A stretch of 64,000 nt of DNA, taken from an uncultured Pelagibacteraceae bacterium (GTDB lineage Bacteria; Pseudomonadota; Alphaproteobacteria; Pelagibacterales; Pelagibacteraceae). The DNA lies in the NCBI GenBank assembly GCA_902566785.1, contig CACFKI010000003.1, positions 1 to 64,000 on the forward strand, written 5' to 3'. The notes under the pieces were generated by a model. The model worked only from the letters and a program-made list of their open reading frames with translations. It was not told the DNA's origin and ran no database searches. Positions 59,276-64,000 of this stretch are shown here, in pieces (within the stretch, counting starts at the first letter, position 1; the number at the start of each line of letters is the position of its first letter). Both the position numbers and the translations under genes were made by a program.

Positions 59276-60187
59276 ATGCTTTCAGATAAAGAAATAGTTT
59301 GTCCAAACAATCTTTTAAATGTAGCCCACAAAAAAAAGGGTGTGGTAGTTGGAATTGTAAATGCAGGAAAACCTCTTCCAATGCTATCTGTTATGGATGC
59401 TGTAAACGAGAATCTAATAATTCCAATTTTAATTGGCGATAAAAAAGAAATACAGAAATGTGCTGATGACCTAAAATTTGATATTTCAAAATTTGAAATA
59501 GTTCATGAGCCTGTTGAAAATAATACAGCAAAAATTGCGGCTAAACTAGCCTCTGAAGGGAAAATAAAAATAATTGTTAAAGGACACATACATACAGATG
59601 TTTTGATGAAGGAAGTTTTAAAAAGAGAATATAATTTACTAGGAAAAACTAGACTAAGTCATATATGGCATATGACTTTAGATAAAGAAGATTCTCCCCT
59701 AATAATTACAGATGGTGCACTAAATGTAATGCCTAATGTAAAAACAAAAATGCATATTTTAAAAAATGTTATTAATTTTTCTCATAGAATAGGAATAGAA
59801 AAACCAAAAGTTGCAGTTCTATCTGCAACTGAAGAGGTGTTAGATAGTGTTCAAAGTTCTCTAGATGCTAAAGAAATTACCGAATTAGCAAAAAAAGAAA
59901 ATTTAAAAGCTGATGTTTTTGGACCATTGGCATTTGACAATAGCATTTCAAAAAAATCTGCAGCAATTAAAGGAATTAAAAATACAGTTGCTGGCCAAGC
60001 AGATATACTTTTAGTTCCATCAGTAGAAACTGGAAATGGATTGGTAAAAATGATGATCTATTTTATGGGCGCTTGTGCTGCAGGTGTAGTAATTGGTGGA
60101 AAAGTACCAGTAGTAATTACAAGTAGATCTGATGAAGCAAGAGCAAGATTAGCATCAATGGCGGCGGCAGTTGTTGCATTAGACTAA
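59276..60187 (+). CDS. Phosphate acetyl/butyryltransferase family enzyme
   Basis: The 303-residue PTA_PTB-family protein has VVVGIVNAGKPLPMLSVMDA, VKGHIHTDVLMKEVLKREYN, RLSHIWHMTLDKEDSPLIIT (the usual R-x-S-H), LKADVFGPLAFDNSISKKSA and VPSVETGNGLVKMMIYFMGA. Short members of this family convert acetyl phosphate or other acyl phosphates and CoA. In sulfonate degraders such an enzyme accepts acetyl phosphate from sulfoacetaldehyde acetyltransferase (Xsc). No acetate kinase or Xsc gene is adjacent. It precedes the HpsN-like gene by 25 bases on the same strand. Confidence 0.83.
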   Translation: MLSDKEIVCPNNLLNVAHKKKGVVVGIVNAGKPLPMLSVMDAVNENLIIPILIGDKKEIQKCADDLKFDISKFEIVHEPVENNTAKIAAKLASEGKIKIIVKGHIHTDVLMKEVLKREYNLLGKTRLSHIWHMTLDKEDSPLIITDGALNVMPNVKTKMHILKNVINFSHRIGIEKPKVAVLSATEEVLDSVQSSLDAKEITELAKKENLKADVFGPLAFDNSISKKSAAIKGIKNTVAGQADILLVPSVETGNGLVKMMIYFMGACAAGVVIGGKVPVVITSRSDEARARLASMAAAVVALD

Positions 60188-60212
60188 TTAATGATTTAAA
60201 AGATCAAAAATT

Positions 60213-61499
60213 ATGACAATTAAATATCTTAAAAAATCTCCTAAAACTCCTTCAACAGATGACACAAAAACAAGAGAAATTGTTCAAAACCTGTTAAGTG
60301 ATTTAGAAAAATCTAGAGAAGAAGGTTGTAAAGATTTAACAAAAAAATTTGATAAGTACGAAGGAGAAATTGTCGTATCAAAAGATAAAATTGATGAAAT
60401 AACTAAATCACTAGATCAAAAAACTAAAGATGATATTAAATTTTCTTATGATAGGGTAAGAAAGTTTGCCGAAGCTCAATTAAAAAACTATGGACAAGAC
60501 TTTGAGGTTGAACTTTCAAAAGGTTTGTATGCTGGTCAAAGATTAATACCAGTTAATACGGCTGGTTGTTACATACCTGGTGGAAGATACGCACATATTG
60601 CTTCTGCAGTAATGAGTGTTACTACTGCAAAAGTTGCAGGTGTAAAAAATATAATTGCATGCAGTCCTCCTAAAGCAGATGTTGGAGCTCATCCAGCAAT
60701 AATTTATACTGCCAACTTATGTGGCGCTGATGTAATTCTAAATTTAGGTGGTGTTCCTGCGATTGCAGCAATGACTTATGGTATGTTTGGAAATCAACCT
60801 GCTGATATACTTGTTGGACCAGGTAATCAATTTGTTGCAGAAGCAAAAAGAATTTTGTTTGGAAAAGTTGGAATAGACTTGTTTGCTGGACCAACAGAAA
60901 TAGCTGTAATAGCTGATGAAACAGCAGATCCAGAAATAGTAGCCTTTGATTTAGTAGGACAGGCTGAACATGGATACAATTCCCCTGCGTGGTTGTTTAC
61001 TACAAGCCAAAAACTTGCAGATGAAGTAATGAAAAGAGTTCCTGAGTTAATTGCTGATTTACCTGAAATTCCTAGAACAAGCTCTGAGGCCGCTTGGAGA
61101 GATTATGGTGAAGTTATATTATGTGATACAGAGGAAGAAATGGCATCGATTAGTGACGAATACGCTCCGGAACACCTAGAGGTACAAACTAAAAAAGATG
61201 AATGGTTTCACGATAGACTTAAAAATTATGGCTCGCTGTTCATTGGGGAAGAAACAACAGTTGCATACGGAGATAAATGTTCTGGAACAAACCATATACT
61301 TCCAACAAAAGGTGCTGGCAAATATACAGGTGGTTTGTTCGTCGGGAAATTTATAAAAACTTTGAGTTTTCAAAGAATGACTAAAGAGTCTACAAAAGAA
61401 GTTGGTGCAGCAGCGGCAAGAATTTCAAGATATGAAGGTATGGAAGCACACGCAAGAACGGGCGATGTAAGACTAAGAAAATACGGTTATTCGAATTAA
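60213..61499 (+). CDS. hpsN: HpsN-like dehydrogenase (histidinol dehydrogenase family; probable sulfopropanediol 3-dehydrogenase)
   Basis: The 428-residue zinc dehydrogenase keeps all histidinol-dehydrogenase family residues: VNTAGCYIPGGRYAHIASAV, ILVGPGNQFVAEAKRILFG, zinc ligands in GQAEHGYNSPAWLF and YGDKCSGTNHILP, the catalytic E-H in YAPEHLEV and the last histidine in GMEAHARTGDVRLRKYG. HisD proteins normally have A-Q-x-x-L after the E-H-D/G; here it is E-H-G-Y-N-S-P-A-W-L, and the C-terminus E-G-M-E-A-H-A-R-x-x-D-V-R-L is as I remember for HpsN, which oxidises 2,3-dihydroxypropanesulfonate to sulfolactate. No his genes are nearby. Biochemical identity is inferred. Confidence 0.75.
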   Translation: MTIKYLKKSPKTPSTDDTKTREIVQNLLSDLEKSREEGCKDLTKKFDKYEGEIVVSKDKIDEITKSLDQKTKDDIKFSYDRVRKFAEAQLKNYGQDFEVELSKGLYAGQRLIPVNTAGCYIPGGRYAHIASAVMSVTTAKVAGVKNIIACSPPKADVGAHPAIIYTANLCGADVILNLGGVPAIAAMTYGMFGNQPADILVGPGNQFVAEAKRILFGKVGIDLFAGPTEIAVIADETADPEIVAFDLVGQAEHGYNSPAWLFTTSQKLADEVMKRVPELIADLPEIPRTSSEAAWRDYGEVILCDTEEEMASISDEYAPEHLEVQTKKDEWFHDRLKNYGSLFIGEETTVAYGDKCSGTNHILPTKGAGKYTGGLFVGKFIKTLSFQRMTKESTKEVGAAAARISRYEGMEAHARTGDVRLRKYGYSN

Positions 61500-61501
61500 A
61501 C

Positions 61502-62758
61502 TTAACTTAATACTAAATCTAAATATAAAGCAGCAGACCAAGAAAAATTATTCGCGCCCATAGATTTTCCGTTTTTACAACTATAATATTCATGAAAACC
61601 TTTCTTTTCTAACATTTGGATAGTCTTTTGTTTTACATACTCAGAAAATAACTTATCTTTATTTTTTAAACCTTGATAGATAATCCAGTTACAATTGATC
61701 CAAACTGGTCCACGCCAATATCTTTTCTCTTCAAAATTTTTATGATTTGGTTTTATAGACGAAAAAATATATTTTTCTTTTTTATTATAATTTTTTAAAC
61801 TATTAATTATTTTTTTATTAATTAATTCATTTTTTAAATCTGCATATAAAAGAAAATAATTTGTAATTGACGGAATTCTTATTTTTTTTTTATTTTTTAA
61901 ATCTTTACAGATAAATGTATTATTTTTGTGATTATACAGTTTTATTATTTTGGTTTCGGTTAAAGCAATATAATTTTTAATTTTTGAAATATTTAAATTA
62001 AATTTCTTAAGTAAAACTAATAGATCTTTGTTTGCTTTTAAGAATATAGAGTTAAAACCTATATCAACAACATTGAACAAAGACGCCTTATAAATTTTTT
62101 TTGTATTGTATTTATTTTTTTTTAGGAAATTTTTAATTGTGACATACCTGTCATAATCTATATCTAGAGGTCTATATTCTGGGTTAACAACTTTAACATC
62201 TCCCCTTTTATACTTTAAATCTTTCTCAACTTTAATTTTGCTCATTGGTATATCCCATAAAGGTGAATTATCATATCCACTCTCCCAAGGATGTAGAATT
62301 GAAACTAAGCCTGTCTTTTTTGGATCTCTAAATTTTATAAACCACTCATGGTATTTATTTAGATTTTTTACAATTTTAATTACCTTTAATTTTTGTTTTT
62401 TATTGAGTTCATTTTTTTCTACAATTTTTTTTAATACACTTGTCATTATTGGTGGTTGTGTAATTCCTGATGAACTAATTTTATTTCCACAATTCCATAC
62501 TGAGTAATTAGGATAATAATTTGTATTTTTGTTATGGAAAAGGATATGTGGAACCATCCCATCCTTCCACTGCCCTTTTAATAAGGTACTAATTTCACCC
62601 AAAGCAAAGTTCAAATTAAAATATGAATAACCTAGTGCAATAAATGCGGAGTCCCAATTCCATTGGGCAGGATATAATTTATTATTTGTTGGCAAAGTGT
62701 AGCCTGATCTTCTGTTACCTAATAATACCTTTTTTGCTTTTTTTATTGATGCTTTCAT
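61502..62758 (-). CDS. GH63-type glycoside hydrolase (glucosyl-/mannosylglycerate hydrolase-like)
   Basis: About 418 residues form an (alpha/alpha)6-barrel pattern with LYPAQWNWDSAFIALGYSYF (catalytic-Asp region W-x-W-D-S-A-F), QWKDGMVPHILFHN, SILHPWESGYDNSPLWDIPM and YWRGPVWINCNWIIYQGL (R-G-P-x-W). These are elements of GH63/trehalase-like enzymes, including the mannosylglycerate and glucosylglycerate hydrolases of compatible-solute use. The ATG at 62758 overlaps the permease stop (TGATG), so it is in the sugar-transporter operon. It is probably cytoplasmic, since no signal peptide is seen. Confidence 0.75.
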   Translation of the reverse strand: MKASIKKAKKVLLGNRRSGYTLPTNNKLYPAQWNWDSAFIALGYSYFNLNFALGEISTLLKGQWKDGMVPHILFHNKNTNYYPNYSVWNCGNKISSSGITQPPIMTSVLKKIVEKNELNKKQKLKVIKIVKNLNKYHEWFIKFRDPKKTGLVSILHPWESGYDNSPLWDIPMSKIKVEKDLKYKRGDVKVVNPEYRPLDIDYDRYVTIKNFLKKNKYNTKKIYKASLFNVVDIGFNSIFLKANKDLLVLLKKFNLNISKIKNYIALTETKIIKLYNHKNNTFICKDLKNKKKIRIPSITNYFLLYADLKNELINKKIINSLKNYNKKEKYIFSSIKPNHKNFEEKRYWRGPVWINCNWIIYQGLKNKDKLFSEYVKQKTIQMLEKKGFHEYYSCKNGKSMGANNFSWSAALYLDLVLS

Positions 62759-63951
62759 CAACCCTTAACACTTCCAGCTGTTAACCCACTAACTAAATAT
62801 TTTTCAAAATAAACAAATATAAATAAAACAGGTAATGTTACAATTACTGACCCAGCCATCAAATATTGTCTTGGTGTTTCAGCATCGCCACTCAAATATT
62901 GTATTGCCCTAGATAATGTAAATGAATTTGGATTATCTAAAAACATTAATGAAAATAAAAATTCATTCCAAGCTATCATAAATACGTAAAGCGCTACCGA
63001 AGAAATTGCTGGAATACTGAGTGGAAGAATTATTTTAATGATAATTCCAAACCAACTCAATTTATCTAAAATTGCAGCCTCCTCTAGTTCTTTAGGTATA
63101 CTTTTGAAATATCCTTGTAGCATATAAATAGCGACTGGTAGTGTTGTTGCGGTATAAACTATTAATAAGCCAAAAATTGAATTTCTTAAACCCAACTGAC
63201 TAAAAACTGTATACAGTGGTATTACTAAGACAATTGCAGGGAACATATAAATTATTAATATTGAAGTAGACATGAATGATTTTCCAAAAAAGTTAAGTCT
63301 TGCAATTGCATAAGCAGCTGGAATTGCGAAAAGTAATGTAATTAAAACAGTTCCTAGAGAAACTATTGTACTAGTCAAAATATATTTTCCAAATTTATAT
63401 GACTTAAATATTACAAAATAAGATTTGAATAGTTCCTTTATATCCTGATTAAAATTTATAGAAAAATCTAGTGGGTTAACAAGTAAAGCAATTTGAGTTT
63501 TAAAACTTGTTACCAACATCATATAAAATGGAAATAAAATTACAAATGAAAATAAAACTATTCCAAACAATGTAAGAAAATCAAATATTATAGTTTGAGT
63601 AGAATGTTCATTGATAAAAAAATCATTATTATACTTTTTTAATTTATTAAAAAATAAACAAATAATTAAAAAAGATCCAAAGTTATACCAAAAAGGAAGA
63701 TTTTGAATTAAATATCCATCAATAAAAATAAATATAAACGAAAATATAAATAACCTAATTAAAAAATTTATCTTTTTTTCTATGATTACATTTAAGAAAG
63801 TTACTAAGAATCCTAAGATAAATAAAATTTGAAAATTCAAATTATCTAACTTTACACCTTGCAATGTAGATAGAATTTTCCAAATGGAAATCAGACTTAA
63901 TAAAAGTAAGGAGGAAATAATTGAAAAAATTATAATATTTTTAATTTTCAT
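62758..63951 (-). CDS. Sugar ABC transporter permease, MalG type, with extra N-terminal spans
   Basis: The 397-residue permease has its family core in the last 270 residues: FPFYMMLVTSFKTQIALLVN, AIPAAYAIARLNFFGKSFMS and the EAA loop ELEEAAILDKLSWFGIIIKI, ending in VSGLTAGSVKG, typical of MalG/UgpE proteins. Normal members are about 280 residues. Here about 115 residues with three or four additional spans precede it. It overlaps the preceding permease gene by four bases (ATGA) and the hydrolase gene by one base. Confidence 0.88.
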   Translation of the reverse strand: MKIKNIIIFSIISSLLLLSLISIWKILSTLQGVKLDNLNFQILFILGFLVTFLNVIIEKKINFLIRLFIFSFIFIFIDGYLIQNLPFWYNFGSFLIICLFFNKLKKYNNDFFINEHSTQTIIFDFLTLFGIVLFSFVILFPFYMMLVTSFKTQIALLVNPLDFSINFNQDIKELFKSYFVIFKSYKFGKYILTSTIVSLGTVLITLLFAIPAAYAIARLNFFGKSFMSTSILIIYMFPAIVLVIPLYTVFSQLGLRNSIFGLLIVYTATTLPVAIYMLQGYFKSIPKELEEAAILDKLSWFGIIIKIILPLSIPAISSVALYVFMIAWNEFLFSLMFLDNPNSFTLSRAIQYLSGDAETPRQYLMAGSVIVTLPVLFIFVYFEKYLVSGLTAGSVKG

Positions 63952-64000
63952 CTACCTTCCTTCCTAAAAGTTTGAAATAGAAAAACATAAATAATAGTAA
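63948..64000 (-). CDS. Sugar ABC transporter permease, C-terminal end (cut by window edge)
   Basis: The last 16 codons of a minus-strand frame read TIIYVFLFQTFRKEGR and then stop at TGA, which overlaps the ATG of the MalG-type gene (ATGA). A hydrophobic end followed by a short basic tail directly before a MalG-type permease is what a MalF-type permease gene would show. The rest lies outside the window. Confidence 0.6.
   Translation of the reverse strand, partial: TIIYVFLFQTFRKEGR

Noticed and set aside
60213-61499. Ordinary histidinol dehydrogenase (HisD) of histidine synthesis
   Set aside because: No his genes are nearby, the segment after the zinc E-H is G-Y-N-S-P-A-W-L instead of the usual HisD pattern, the C-terminus resembles HpsN, and the neighbours are Pta-like and sulfonate-type genes. 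Not fully excluded without a tree.
1-64000. CRISPR arrays, insertion sequences, prophage genes, rRNA operon, replication origin
   Set aside because: I saw no regularly spaced repeats, no transposase or integrase motifs with terminal repeats, no phage structural genes, no rRNA and no DnaA-box cluster.

Overview
This window is a very AT-rich (roughly 70% A+T by eye), gene-dense stretch of an alphaproteobacterial chromosome. Its gene content and style point to the SAR11 clade (Pelagibacterales): spacers of a few bases, many ATGA/TAATG stop-start overlaps, and small streamlined proteins. It also carries dimethylglycine dehydrogenase, alanine dehydrogenase, a taurine-type ABC transporter, the methylcitrate cycle and several organosulfur genes. 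The species assignment is inference; no rRNA is present.

Layout. 0-7.8 kb (minus): trmJ (cut by the window edge), cimA, cysS (3' end frameshifted), nadE, class II DAHP synthase, glmS and an acetyltransferase-only GlmU. 7.8-12.1 kb (plus): a HAD phosphatase and the methylcitrate operon prpD-prpB-prpC. 12.1-15.2 kb (minus): a small lipoprotein with a broken frame and nrdAB. 15.4-18.1 kb: a phosphohexomutase, an extreme coiled-coil protein, and a fossil copy of the mutase 3' end beyond it. 18-25 kb: DUF4396, TauE/SafE exporter, dusA, rpoZ, an MFS carrier, a hydroxyacid dehydrogenase, carbonic-anhydrase-like proteins and other housekeeping genes. 25.5-31 kb: glycosyltransferases and an amino-acid ABC transporter without its ATPase. 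30.7-35 kb: a sulfur-salvage operon, mtnP-mtnA-aldolase-speDE (fused AdoMet decarboxylase/spermidine synthase), with apt divergent beside it. 35-42 kb: dTDP-sugar and surface-polysaccharide genes on both sides of a tRNA-Met. 42-44 kb: guaC broken by one base, and a protein with two helix-turn-helix segments. 44-49.7 kb (minus): omega-aminotransferase, alanine dehydrogenase, SET-domain protein, dimethylglycine dehydrogenase. 49.8-55.2 kb (plus): a coupled operon tauA-tauB-tauC (with a very long N-terminal extension), Ldh2-type dehydrogenase and dhaL. 55.2-57.3 kb (minus): zinc-ribbon miniprotein behind two Fur-like boxes, two tiny membrane proteins, PsiE, epoxide hydrolase. 57.4-61.5 kb: dhaK, a BASS-family carrier, a phosphotransacetylase-like enzyme and a histidinol-dehydrogenase-family enzyme that looks like HpsN (sulfopropanediol dehydrogenase). 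61.5-64 kb (minus): GH63-type glycosidase and sugar ABC permeases.

How it fits together. Two themes stand out. (1) Methylthioadenosine made by spermidine synthase can be recycled in the same neighbourhood (mtnP, mtnA, aldolase, apt). (2) Several genes together suggest use of C2/C3 organosulfonates such as taurine and dihydroxypropanesulfonate: the sulfonate-type transporter, an aminotransferase plus alanine dehydrogenase, an Ldh2/ComC-family dehydrogenase, a dihydroxyacetone-kinase pair, an HpsN-like enzyme, a Pta-like enzyme and a distant TauE exporter. The second theme is a hypothesis: Xsc and sulfopyruvate decarboxylase are not in the window. Three frame breaks (cysS, guaC, the lipoprotein), the last two in or beside homopolymers, mean that sequence error should be excluded before any is treated as real gene decay.
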